Part shown: one piece after another, positions 52,091-60,230 of the stretch
How positions within the stretch are numbered: the first letter of the stretch is position 1
Layout of the letters: each line of letters starts with the position of its first letter
Assembly: GCF_900114745.1 (NCBI RefSeq)
Contig: NZ_FOUB01000019.1
Span: 1 to 61,112, forward strand
DNA length: 61,112 bases
Source of the DNA: Nitrosomonas communis
Lineage (GTDB): Bacteria > Pseudomonadota > Gammaproteobacteria > Burkholderiales > Nitrosomonadaceae
Direction of reading: 5' to 3'
Position numbers and translations under genes: made by a program
Notes under the pieces: model-generated
The model's database searches: none
What the model was told of the DNA's origin: nothing
What the model saw: the letters and a program-made list of their open reading frames with translations, nothing else

Positions 52091-52994
52091 TCAAGAAAAC
52101 AAAGCCGCAGCCAGCTTTCCAAATACGTGTACCATAAGGTCTTTATAAGAACGAACTTGACTCACACATTCAATGCCTGTCTTTTCTTCAATCCAGGCAA
52201 ATAATACTTCAATCGGTTGCCGAACGCGAGAAACCACTGTAGACAACCATAGATCCTGCGGTTCCAGATAGGGTTGCCCTTTTTGTTTTTTAACCGGTGT
52301 CAAGACGGTCAGATTCTGAGCTTGTCTGACCTCTTCGGCGTCGGGCCGTTGATAAGATTTATCTCCATACAGTTTATTGCTGTGCAATTGTGGCCAAATC
52401 TGATCAAATATCTTGCCATTATAGTCGCTCGTGCCGGCTACACCAATGTACTCAGGGATCGGCAATGAACTTGGTTGGCGGCGCCCTATGATAGGGACCG
52501 GCACACCATGCATGATAGTATAACTTCTTTGTTGAGAGTAGTAGCCTGAATCCGCCAACTGTTTCGCTACAAACGCCTTAAACCGGTGACCTTGCGTGGG
52601 GGGCCTTGAGTACCGGGGATGAATCGATCAGCCAAACTTGCCCTGGATTCCTGGTTTCCTAGTTTCCTGTTCTTGCTGAATCAGTGCTAATCCCATTTCT
52701 AAATCAAACCCGGCTTTGTCGGCTTCACCTTGCCGTATTATTTATACTGCCTGCGGTCCGCCTTCGCGTCATTATTGATTTAAAAATGGAATAATAAGGG
52801 CGCAAACACATCGGCTACCCGATTCAGACGCTGAACATAAGCCACATCACTCGGAAGTCATGGAAACCAAGCGCGTCAATGACGATCCGCATACTCATAA
52901 ATACTTTTGATCTCTCTATGTTTGTCCACTACAGCGACAGGTAGAGAGCAATGACTTCTTCGTCGCTAAAGCTTAAATCCGCGTCATTGCTCAT
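52091..52994 (-). pseudogene. Broken DDE transposase of the 52-53 kb IS
   Basis: The intact 3' frame (52558-52091) encodes ADSGYYSQQRSYTIMHGVPV, NKLYGDKSYQRPDAEEVRQA and RQPIEVLFAWIEEKTGIE. These are the D, K/Y and E blocks of a DDE transposase. Upstream pieces in other frames (VQRLNRVADVF near 52810; QGKFG and HPRYSRPP near 52610-52650) complete the protein. A frame break after VIALYL near 52930, several stops and the 97-bp MITE insertion make it nonfunctional. Confidence 0.75.
52693..52789 (-). mobile_element. 97-bp MITE-like element, copy B
   Basis: This is the second copy of the element at 34299-34395, in opposite orientation and of identical length. It is bounded by CCATTTCTAAATCAAA and TTGATTTAAAAATGG, with the shared core GCAGTATAAATAATACGGCA on the minus strand. 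It interrupts the transposase gene of the 52-53 kb IS. Two copies in two unrelated transposase genes show that this unit transposes independently of either host IS. Confidence 0.7.
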
Positions 52995-53173
52995 TCTTTG
53001 ACTACAAACCCAAAGCTTTTCTTAATAATGCTTGCAAGCATAGAGATAAATCGTTATTAATCGCTCTTGCTAGTTCATTCGTTACTTTGATTGATTGAGG
53101 TTGGGTGATGTCTTCCTCAATAGTTTAATATTATTGATGAACTGGCTTCTATTTCAGCTCTTAATTCGCATTT

Positions 53174-54080
53174 ATTTAAGTACGAGACCATACAAATATT
53201 TCTGCAAATTGGGTCAATGACGAATACAAAATTTTTTATTCTAAATAATGCAAGTCGATGGAGCAATATTGATCGGATGCAAGAAATCAATACTCAGCGA
53301 GAACATCAGGGATGTATATTGCACTAACAGGACTTTGAAAAATTTGGTACTTACAGTCTGGAATCTTTTTAATGAATTGCGTATATTTTTTTCTTAAGCT
53401 AATTTTTTCAAAAGTTAAAGTTGCTCATTTTGGGGTGGTTTTTATTCAAGTTATTGGAAGTCCTTACTTTTTAAACTTTACTCACATACTTTTGGAGAAT
53501 TTTTTAGTATATACTCTTTATGAACATTAACATTCGGTAGATGCTGTTTCCATCTTTTTACACAAAGCTTTTGTGCGATGCTCTTACATCCAGTGGTGTG
53601 CCATCAATGTCAAAATGATTGGTATTATTAAGTTTCGAACATGATAGCAGTTCCACGCTCCCGTAAAAAATATCCAACCATTTTTTTTCTCAACAAATGA
53701 TCACAATTTGGCGTAAAGACGTTATGATCCTAAACCGATTTGTCTATGTCCAGTCCAACAAATATTGGTAAGCCACTGATACAGCAAGTTACATTCATGT
53801 GCTCAGCCAGTTGCTGCTAAATACGGCTCTTACATCTATCATAGCCAAGTTCTTTATAACCATTCTTGTGGTATCGAAAGATGGTTTTCTTTCGAGCTAA
53901 TACCATTTAATTGCTGATCCATCTCTTGAGTAAATTCTATTTATTTAGAAAGCAAGAAATCAAGTTGATTTGTGGCTACAGAAAAATAGTAAATACAAAT
54001 AATCTTTTGTTTTATCAATATTATTATCGTACATGTAAGTTGATATTATGCAAAAATAGAATATTATTGGAGTTTTGAAT
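53174..54080. other. Noncoding AT-rich region upstream of the CE18 promoter array
   Basis: No intact gene is visible. Minus-strand pieces between about 53540 and 53900 (KNGYKELGYDRCKS, LPIFVGLD, MVGYFLRERG) look like a badly decayed protein, perhaps another transposase. I cannot assign it. From about 53990 rightward the sequence resembles the region at 59130-59320, upstream of the second CE18 gene. Confidence 0.4.
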
Positions 54081-54163
54081 AAAATTCTATCGAAGAATTT
54101 TACATTTTGATGAAGCAGTATATTAACAAATCAAAATTTTCAATTTTCTAGCATCTTTTCTGC
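54081..54163 (+). promoter_or_regulatory. Decayed activator site/sigma-54 promoter module (copy a)
   Basis: A palindrome with arms AAAATTCT/AGAATTTT (54081-54101, spacer ATCGA) is followed at 54149-54163 by TAGCATCTTTTCTGC. This keeps the GC at -12 and the N10 spacing but has AG instead of GG at -24. The module resembles the functional-looking ones downstream and probably has lost promoter activity. Confidence 0.4.
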
Positions 54164-54432
54164 ATTTTATTTCCAGTTTCGCTTTAATGAATGTGGGCAT
54201 TCTTATTCATTGTTCGATCGATTAGCCTAGCCTGCTCAATTTGATTGCTCGTATTATGGTCATCCTATTCCAATCTCATTTCCACAAGAGCGCAAGACGC
54301 TTTCGCTGCTTAGACTAATACACCAATTTTTAATTTTTGTGCTTTTTTACCTTATCAATCTACATTAATTTGATATCCAACATGCGTCTTTTTGTACCAA
54401 ATCAATAATGTAATTTTCTTTCTTGAGCATGA

Positions 54433-54535
54433 TAAATATTGTCGAATAACTTTACACTTCAACCCGGCACTAGGCTTGTCTTTATGAGTAACATCATGAC
54501 TATTAATTAATTTTTTAAAGTGGCATGAATTCTGC
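54433..54535 (+). promoter_or_regulatory. Sigma-54 type promoter P1 with upstream palindrome
   Basis: TGGCATGAATTCTGC at 54521-54535 has GG-N10-GC spacing, as in the sigma-54 -24/-12 element (TGGCAC-N5-TTGC). A degenerate palindrome around GTCGA (54433-54453) lies 80 bp upstream, matching the arrangement at P2 and P3. The transcript would run toward the first CE18 gene about 370 bp away, through P2. Confidence 0.6.
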
Positions 54536-54665
54536 ATTATATTTAGTGATATTTATGCCTTTGTGATTTTTGGAGATGATGAAAAAATAATAAAGCCTAG
54601 ATAGATTTTAAAAACTTCATGAGAGTTTATGCAGTCTGAATTGTGAGTGAGAGAAGCATACTTAC

Positions 54666-54778
54666 AAAATTCTGTCGAAGAATTTTACACTTTAAGCCGG
54701 CGCTATGTTTTTCAATGCTTTCATTTGTTTGTAACGTAATGATTATTCATTTGTTTTATAATATGGCATAAATCATGC
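54666..54778 (+). promoter_or_regulatory. Sigma-54 type promoter P2 with perfect upstream palindrome
   Basis: TGGCATAAATCATGC at 54764-54778 has the GG-N10-GC spacing of sigma-54 promoters. A perfect palindrome, AAAATTCT-GTCGA-AGAATTTT at 54666-54686, lies 90 bp upstream, where enhancer-binding proteins usually bind. The start of transcription would fall near 54790, which rules out translation from the ATG at 54804 as the main start because almost no leader would remain, and supports 54909. Confidence 0.65.
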
Positions 54779-54908
54779 TCGCTACTTAATATAGTTTATT
54801 TTTATGATCTTGGAAGATGATAAAAAATTAGAGAAACTATATAACTTGTTAAACTTCATAAGATATATTTTTTATGTAAGCAAAGTTGAGAGTGCGAGGA
54901 GAATGCTG

Positions 54909-57038
54909 ATGAAAAAGAACTATGAAAAAGGAATTAATCTGCTTGTCTCGGTAACAATGTGGCTAGCATTAGTTATGTCACCGCCTGCCTTTGCCGATAA
55001 TGCTGTCAATTTGAAGGTATTGGTCATTTCAACAGGAGATGAAACCCAGGATCTGGGGCTCAGCTACATCAAGCCTGTTCTTGATGAAATAGGCGTGCCC
55101 TATGGCGTATTAAATGCTACTACTCAAGATTTAACCGCAGATATGCTTGCTTCATTGAATGGCGTAGCCTGCAGCTCCCTCGATGCGGGCTGTGTGGGTA
55201 GCTATAACGGTATTATTCTTACCATCTCCGACTTGACTCCCAACTTCACGCCGGCAGAGTGGGATATTCTGCACAATTACGAAAAGGACTTTAAGGTCCG
55301 TGAAGCCGTCTTATCAGGCTGGCCGGCCACCTACTCTGACCCCAATGCGCCATTCGGCATCTATCTGGATTATGGGCTGGTTTTTTCATCCAGTGGAGCG
55401 AGCTATATTACGCAGTGGTCAGTGCCTGCAACCTACCAAAAAGAAGTATTTGAATCTGTAAATCAGGCAAATTTATTGCCGATTACCGCTTTTGCCTTCG
55501 CAGCCACCGCGCGAAATGATGCCGTGGGTCCACGCGACGGCACTATCCCAAGCGTTACCCCGGTGCTGCAAACCACCAATGGAGAAGCGCTGGTATCGAT
55601 CGTGCAATACCTGATGCCCAACCAGACAGTACCGGTGCGCGAGGTGATGATATCGACCATTGCTAATGCTTCCTTCCTCATTCATTCCAAAGTACTGGCT
55701 TACGAGTTTATCAACTGGGCGACACAAGGAGTGTTCGTGGGGGCGCGTCGCGTTTATATGGCAACCCATTTGGACGATTTGTTCATACCGAATGAGCTAT
55801 GGGATCCCAGCCTCAAGGAGACTAACCCGTTACAAACCTATCGCTTGAACAGCAGCGATATCAGCAATGTCATAAGCCAGCAGGCTGCTTTTCGGACGGC
55901 ACATCCAACGGCTAGCACGCTCAAGCTGGAATTTCCATTCAATGGAGCCGGGGCGGTGGTTAATCCGGAAGCAGCGACACTGGTTCCAAACTTGACGGAA
56001 GATTTGGTAGCGGCAGTGATTGCCAACAAAAATGAGTTCCGTTACATTAATCACACTTTTACGCATGCAGACATGGATAATCCGCCCGTTCCGGCAGATG
56101 CTCCGTGTGATTATGAAACCTTCACTAGTGTAGCACCTATCCAGGCAGAAATTACCAAGAACCGGATGGTGTGGGAACTATTGGAACTCCCTGAGCAAGC
56201 TGAAAACAATCGAGTCCTGCTAACTGGTAATCACTCCGGCTTGAAAGATCGCAAATGCACTGGTGAACCTTTGCTGCATGAAATGGAAATGGCTAATATC
56301 CAAGAGGACGATGTGGCATTTGATGAAGGCGGCGCCAATCCGCTGTTCCTACAAGCTGCTGCCAATGTAGAAGTGCAATATGTGGCTTCTGACTCATCGC
56401 AGCGAGGACAAAACGTTGAGCAATATATCTCTCAGTATGATGATGGCAAACTGACTGATCGCATTATGCTGCCACGCTGGCCAACCAATGTATTCGTTAA
56501 TGTCATTAATCCGGATCAGTTGGTTGATGAATACAACTATATATTTCACGATCGATTTATCAATCTCGGTCAGGATCCCTGCACCATACCCGGGGCGATC
56601 TGCACCACGCGTAATTATATCGAAATTCTTGCAGCTGAAGCTGACATTGCCGTACGTCATATGCTGAGCTTTAATAAATGGCCTCATTTTTTCCATCAAA
56701 CGAATGCAGCCAATTATGCATATGGCAATACGCTGATATTTGACTGGCTAAATGCTGTCTTTACGGCCTACGAGCAATTGTTTAATTTACCGGTCTTGAA
56801 TTTGCCATATTGGCAAATTGGCGATAAAACAAAAAACAAGCTTGATGCTAAGACTGCGGTTATTCAAGCAAAGTGGGATCGGACGACTAATCAAGTCACT
56901 TTATCGGCAGACAAAGCGGTGAATCTAGAGGTCACGGGGATTTCCGGTGGAGATTTATATGGTGGTCAGTTTATCCATGCAGTTGACGTAACTGCGACAC
57001 CAGCAGTGTTCACAGTAGATCGCGCGCTGGCGCAGTAA
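54909..57038 (+). CDS. Secreted Agd3-like polysaccharide deacetylase (CE18), copy 1
   Basis: The 709-residue protein has a signal peptide (1-29, ending PPAFA). The C-terminal two thirds match what I know of the fungal galactosaminogalactan deacetylase Agd3: RVYMATHLDDLF (281-292, metal-binding Asp pair), RYINHTFTHADMDN (378-391, HxxxH metal ligands), LLTGNHSGLKD (438-448) and LPRWPTNVF (521-529). Such enzymes remove acetyl groups from GalNAc polymers, making them cationic and adhesive. An N-terminal beta domain (30-270) precedes the catalytic part. AGGAG and comparison with copy 2 fix the start at 54909. A second paralogue starts at 60231. The enzyme should act on secreted, GalNAc-rich Pel outside the cell. 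The family assignment is by recalled motifs. Confidence 0.72.
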   Translation: MKKNYEKGINLLVSVTMWLALVMSPPAFADNAVNLKVLVISTGDETQDLGLSYIKPVLDEIGVPYGVLNATTQDLTADMLASLNGVACSSLDAGCVGSYNGIILTISDLTPNFTPAEWDILHNYEKDFKVREAVLSGWPATYSDPNAPFGIYLDYGLVFSSSGASYITQWSVPATYQKEVFESVNQANLLPITAFAFAATARNDAVGPRDGTIPSVTPVLQTTNGEALVSIVQYLMPNQTVPVREVMISTIANASFLIHSKVLAYEFINWATQGVFVGARRVYMATHLDDLFIPNELWDPSLKETNPLQTYRLNSSDISNVISQQAAFRTAHPTASTLKLEFPFNGAGAVVNPEAATLVPNLTEDLVAAVIANKNEFRYINHTFTHADMDNPPVPADAPCDYETFTSVAPIQAEITKNRMVWELLELPEQAENNRVLLTGNHSGLKDRKCTGEPLLHEMEMANIQEDDVAFDEGGANPLFLQAAANVEVQYVASDSSQRGQNVEQYISQYDDGKLTDRIMLPRWPTNVFVNVINPDQLVDEYNYIFHDRFINLGQDPCTIPGAICTTRNYIEILAAEADIAVRHMLSFNKWPHFFHQTNAANYAYGNTLIFDWLNAVFTAYEQLFNLPVLNLPYWQIGDKTKNKLDAKTAVIQAKWDRTTNQVTLSADKAVNLEVTGISGGDLYGGQFIHAVDVTATPAVFTVDRALAQ

Positions 57039-57095
57039 GCAACCGCTACTTCGGTAATTTTATAGAACAGGGTTAACAATTAAGAGGATAATCAA

Positions 57096-57488
57096 ATGGA
57101 ACATTATACTCGCTCATTGAGAACTGTCCTTGCCTTGCTGATTATCGCCATGGTTATGACGATCGGCACAGGGATGCCAATATCGGCTCAGGCAGCTGAA
57201 GAACAAAAACCAGATCATCCCGGGAAATCTGATGCCGCACCGGGACATAATAAGGATGAGGCTGAGGAGCAAAGAAATAAAATACGGAAAGAGGAAGAGC
57301 ATAAGTTAAAAAAAGGAAAGGGGATAAGAGAGGGGCGGGGACAGGGAGAGGAGAGTTCGTTTTATCCTCAGCAAGCGAAAACGCTGGCAGAGCGGCTTAG
57401 AGAGTCGGCAGCTATTGTTGCTCAACAAGGCGGCAATGCCCAACCGCTTCTTGATGCGGCTGCTTATTTCGACAAGGAAGCTGAGTAA
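57096..57488 (+). CDS. Small secreted charged protein after CE18 copy 1
   Basis: The 130-residue protein has a signal peptide (LRTVLALLIIAMVMTIGTGMPISAQAA, cleavage after about residue 34), then a highly charged middle (KPDHPGKSDAAPGHNKDEAEEQRNKIRKEEEHKLKKGKG) and a helical C-terminus (QQAKTLAERLRESAAIVAQQGGNAQPLLDAAAYFDKEAE). I recognise no family. It starts 57 bp after the CE18 gene behind AAGAGG, so it is probably cotranscribed from P2. A charged secreted protein could bind the cationic polymer or assist the deacetylase, which is speculation. Confidence 0.72.
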   Translation: MEHYTRSLRTVLALLIIAMVMTIGTGMPISAQAAEEQKPDHPGKSDAAPGHNKDEAEEQRNKIRKEEEHKLKKGKGIREGRGQGEESSFYPQQAKTLAERLRESAAIVAQQGGNAQPLLDAAAYFDKEAE

Positions 57489-57725
57489 TCGCTTTTTGTT
57501 CGATGATCAGCTTAAATATTCATTCCTGAATGATCATTTGATATATTGATAATAGAATATGAAATGAGAGTGAATAATTAATTCGATCAGGAAGGATCAA
57601 ATAGCACGAGATTTTCTGGTCGAATTGATTCAAAATGTGTTCACTAAGATCTTTGAATTTTATCAAGCTAGTCTGTTTGATGCAGAGTTTCTTCTATATT
57701 TTATTCTGCAGATCCTCTGCTTCAA

Positions 57726-59066
57726 CTATCTGCAGGGTTCCCTCCAAGCATCCAGAGACAATTTCTTCTTGAGAAAATCAAAATTCATTGCATTTGCTTG
57801 CGAACAGAAACTTGAATCTGAAAGATTGTATTCAATACCAAAAACTGCTTTGCTCGCAGAGATGAATGGTATGAGCGTATTGCATTCATTATATTGAAAA
57901 CATTTTTCATTTACAGCAAAGTCAAAATAATTTACAAGATCCTTGATTTGATCAACATCATTTTTCAAACTTACAGCTAATCCAAGATTATGAGCTGCAT
58001 TAGCAATAGCGATGTTGTAAACCAGCTGATCGTTATAACTAAGAGGAAATCCCGTATGATTACTGTAACCGTCAACATTGTCAGGATCGACAGCATTGCA
58101 GCCTTTGTCGGCAGCCAACTTCATGCGTGCTTGCATGATGGGAATCAGAATATTTAACTGCCGGATATCTAACCATTTCTCGCCAGCCCAGCTATCAAGC
58201 TTTCGACCGAGAACCGATGCTGGAAATGCGCTAGCATCGGGGCGCCAGCTTTCATAGCTCCCTGCACTAAAATAACAAATAATATGCTTACCTTTTGATT
58301 GTAATTCCGAGATAACTGCTGTACTGGTATCAAACAGGTCAATATTATAAACATCGACCTTCAAGGAAGTATCGAGTGTACCTGTGTATTGAATTTGCCA
58401 TTTTAATCCAGGAACTGGTTGCCAACGGCCTCTACGGCTTCCGGTAGTTGTCCTTGGCATAACAGTTGTGCCACCAGTTAATCCTGATGTGTCCATGGTA
58501 GAATTTGATCTCGAGCTATTTATTACGAAAGCAAAATAGCCGGGTTGATTCTTATCTACGCTGCTTTTTGTTTTATAGCGCAAAGCGTTCGAATGATCGT
58601 TGTTTATAAATTGACCAGCATCTTTTATTGATGAATTGATATCACTGCTTCTCAACTCGTTTTGAATATTAAGGTTGTCTGCAATAGATAGCCATTTCTC
58701 AGAATTATTAAATAATTGAAATTTCCGACTTTCTACGAATTTTTCTGGACCACGAGAATTCGCGTGGAATTCTGATTTCAGAATTGTAGGATTTGCAATG
58801 GAGGATGCGTTGAATTTAAAGATGCTTAAATATTGCTTATCACTTGCTTTAAATTTTATATAGGTATTTAAATTATTGTCAGAACCTTGTTCATCTTGAA
58901 CAGCAAGAACAGTGAGCTGTGGTGAAGAGGTTGAACCTGTATTTATTGAGCGAGATGGGAAAATGAACTCGGCAAAATAAATATTTACTATAAGTAGCGT
59001 CGAGACAAATAACAGCTGAAGTGATGTTTTTATTTTTTTTGCTAGTAAAATTTTAAAATTCAACAA
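57726..59066 (-). CDS. Secreted GH114 endo-alpha-1,4-polygalactosaminidase (Ega3-like)
   Basis: The 446-residue protein has an N-terminal signal anchor (about 12-34), a beta-rich N-terminal domain of about 50-190 that weakly resembles carbohydrate-binding sandwiches of the DNRLRE type, a Thr/Arg/Gly-rich linker (195-215), and a GH114 barrel. GH114 hallmarks are WQIQYTGTLDTSLKVDVYNIDLFDT, CYFSAGSYESWRPD (264-277), AVDPDNVDGY (325-334, acidic catalytic pair region) and FAVNEKCFQYNEC with the catalytic Glu387. GH114 enzymes such as Aspergillus Ega3 cleave alpha-1,4-linked galactosamine. It is convergent with the CE18 operon. It would cut deacetylated Pel-like polymer. The plus-strand frame at 57625-57897 over its 3' end is antisense. 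Confidence 0.85.
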   Translation of the reverse strand: MLNFKILLAKKIKTSLQLLFVSTLLIVNIYFAEFIFPSRSINTGSTSSPQLTVLAVQDEQGSDNNLNTYIKFKASDKQYLSIFKFNASSIANPTILKSEFHANSRGPEKFVESRKFQLFNNSEKWLSIADNLNIQNELRSSDINSSIKDAGQFINNDHSNALRYKTKSSVDKNQPGYFAFVINSSRSNSTMDTSGLTGGTTVMPRTTTGSRRGRWQPVPGLKWQIQYTGTLDTSLKVDVYNIDLFDTSTAVISELQSKGKHIICYFSAGSYESWRPDASAFPASVLGRKLDSWAGEKWLDIRQLNILIPIMQARMKLAADKGCNAVDPDNVDGYSNHTGFPLSYNDQLVYNIAIANAAHNLGLAVSLKNDVDQIKDLVNYFDFAVNEKCFQYNECNTLIPFISASKAVFGIEYNLSDSSFCSQANAMNFDFLKKKLSLDAWREPCR

Positions 59067-59207
59067 TTTTTATTTTTATAGATATTAATTGTCTCTGTTT
59101 AACTACAGAAGGTTGTAAATTAGTTAATCCTTTGTTTTGTCAATATTATTCGTGTATATATAAAGTAATAATGCACGGAAATTGAGTAATTTTTTCAAGT
59201 TTTAAAT

Positions 59208-59292
59208 AAAATTCTGTCGAAGAATTTTACATTTTGATTAAGCAGTATATTCAATAAATCGATACTTTTCATTCTCAAGCGTATTTCTCTGC
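59208..59292 (+). promoter_or_regulatory. Decayed activator site/promoter module (copy d)
   Basis: A perfect palindrome (AAAATTCT-GTCGA-AGAATTTT, 59208-59228) is followed by AGC...CTGC near 59278-59292 without a proper GG-N10-GC. The segment matches copy a upstream of CE18 copy 1. The palindrome could still act as a distant enhancer for P3, or serve the divergent GH114 gene that starts 142 bp away. Confidence 0.4.
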
Positions 59293-60006
59293 TTGTTATT
59301 TTCAACTTTCAGCATTAATGAGTGGCTCAACCTAATTTTGGAATTTTCAGGCAGTACAAGAATCATGGAATGATCAAACTTTTGAACTATTTATTCGCTA
59401 GTCGATGATAGGCAAAAACAAGTGGAAAAGCAGAGTTTATAACTGATAAATGAGCATTTTGAGTCTTTTTTAACACTTCAGCAATACTATAAATAATTTT
59501 TCCAACAACCTGCTAGTGGGTGCGAGTATTCCTATTCACTGTCCGGCCGGTTAGCTTAATCCTATTTTCCTCAGTTGAAGTCCCTTAAATCGCGCAAGAA
59601 TCATATAGATTAAGGTATTTTGAGAAATTTTTAGCATCACCGATCAGGTGAGTTTTTAATAAAATAATCACAATCAACTGAAAATATTGTCGCGCTTCGC
59701 TTTCCGTTTATTTACCTTAACTAAGGAGAAGCATCATTTCTAGCCTGAAACCAAGGGTAGCATTGAATTTCGGCGGTTTATCAAATAAATTTCAACTGAG
59801 GAAAATAGGTTAATCTGCTCATTCGATCGCTCGCATTATGCCGTGCTATTACGGTAACATTTGCACAAGCACATTTCGCTGCTCACGCCAATGCATTAAT
59901 GCTTGATTCCTGGCTCTTCTTTACCTCACCAATCCGGGCGAACTTAGTCTCCAAAACTCGATCTTTTTATACCAAATCGAGAATGTGGTTTCTTTCTGAG
60001 CACGGC

Positions 60007-60109
60007 AAAATTATGTCGCAGGATTTTACACTTCAATTCGTTGTTACGCTTTCTTTGATTTGCAACATGCTGTTTATTATATGGTTATCTAATTTGGCAT
60101 GAATCGTGC
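60007..60109 (+). promoter_or_regulatory. Sigma-54 type promoter P3 with upstream palindrome
   Basis: TGGCATGAATCGTGC at 60095-60109 has GG-N10-GC spacing. The palindrome AAAATTAT-GTCGC-AGGATTTT (60007-60027) lies 80 bp upstream. The predicted start near 60121 leaves a leader of about 110 bases before the ATG of CE18 copy 2, the same layout as P2. Confidence 0.63.
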
Positions 60110-60230
60110 TTTATATTTAATACGGTTTATGACCTTGTGATTTTTGAAGGTAATGAAGGTGATAAGAAATTGCAGAAACTAAGAGGTTTAACTTCATGAG
60201 ATATTTATGTGCGCTGAGAGGAGAGTATTT

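Larger units (their letters stand above)
52059..53173 (-). mobile_element. Complete but decayed IS with DDE transposase (about 1.1 kb)
   Basis: The element is bounded by 18-bp inverted repeats: AAATGTAAATTAAGAGCT at 52059-52076 and AGCTCTTAATTCGCATTT at 53156-53173, with two mismatches. The transposase reads on the minus strand from an ATG at 52994 (MSNDADLSFSDEEVIALYL). It breaks by frameshift and by insertion of MITE copy B, then is open again from 52558 to 52091. A 3' fragment of the same IS lies at 34519-34813. The IS separates the pel operon from the CE18/GH114 genes. I do not recognise the exact IS family; IS982 or an IS4-like group are possible. Confidence 0.78.
59067..60230. other. 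Promoter region between the GH114 gene and CE18 copy 2
   Basis: This 1.16-kb noncoding stretch repeats, in diverged form, the control region at about 53990-54910: the palindrome-bearing segment, a TTAGCxTAxxCxT segment (59540 versus 54215), an ACCAAATC segment (59970 versus 54400) and the leader up to the start codon. It holds one intact and one decayed sigma-54 module, listed separately. No gene is supported; the 67-codon frame at 59899 covers part of the promoter module. Confidence 0.6.

Noticed and set aside
54804..54908. Longer N-terminus for CE18 copy 1 starting at 54804
   Set aside because: The added residues hide the signal peptide, the predicted sigma-54 start lies only about 14 bases upstream, and copy 2 starts at the position matching 54909.
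57625..57897. 90-codon plus-strand frame downstream of the small secreted protein
   Set aside because: Most of it is antisense to the conserved C-terminus of the GH114 gene.
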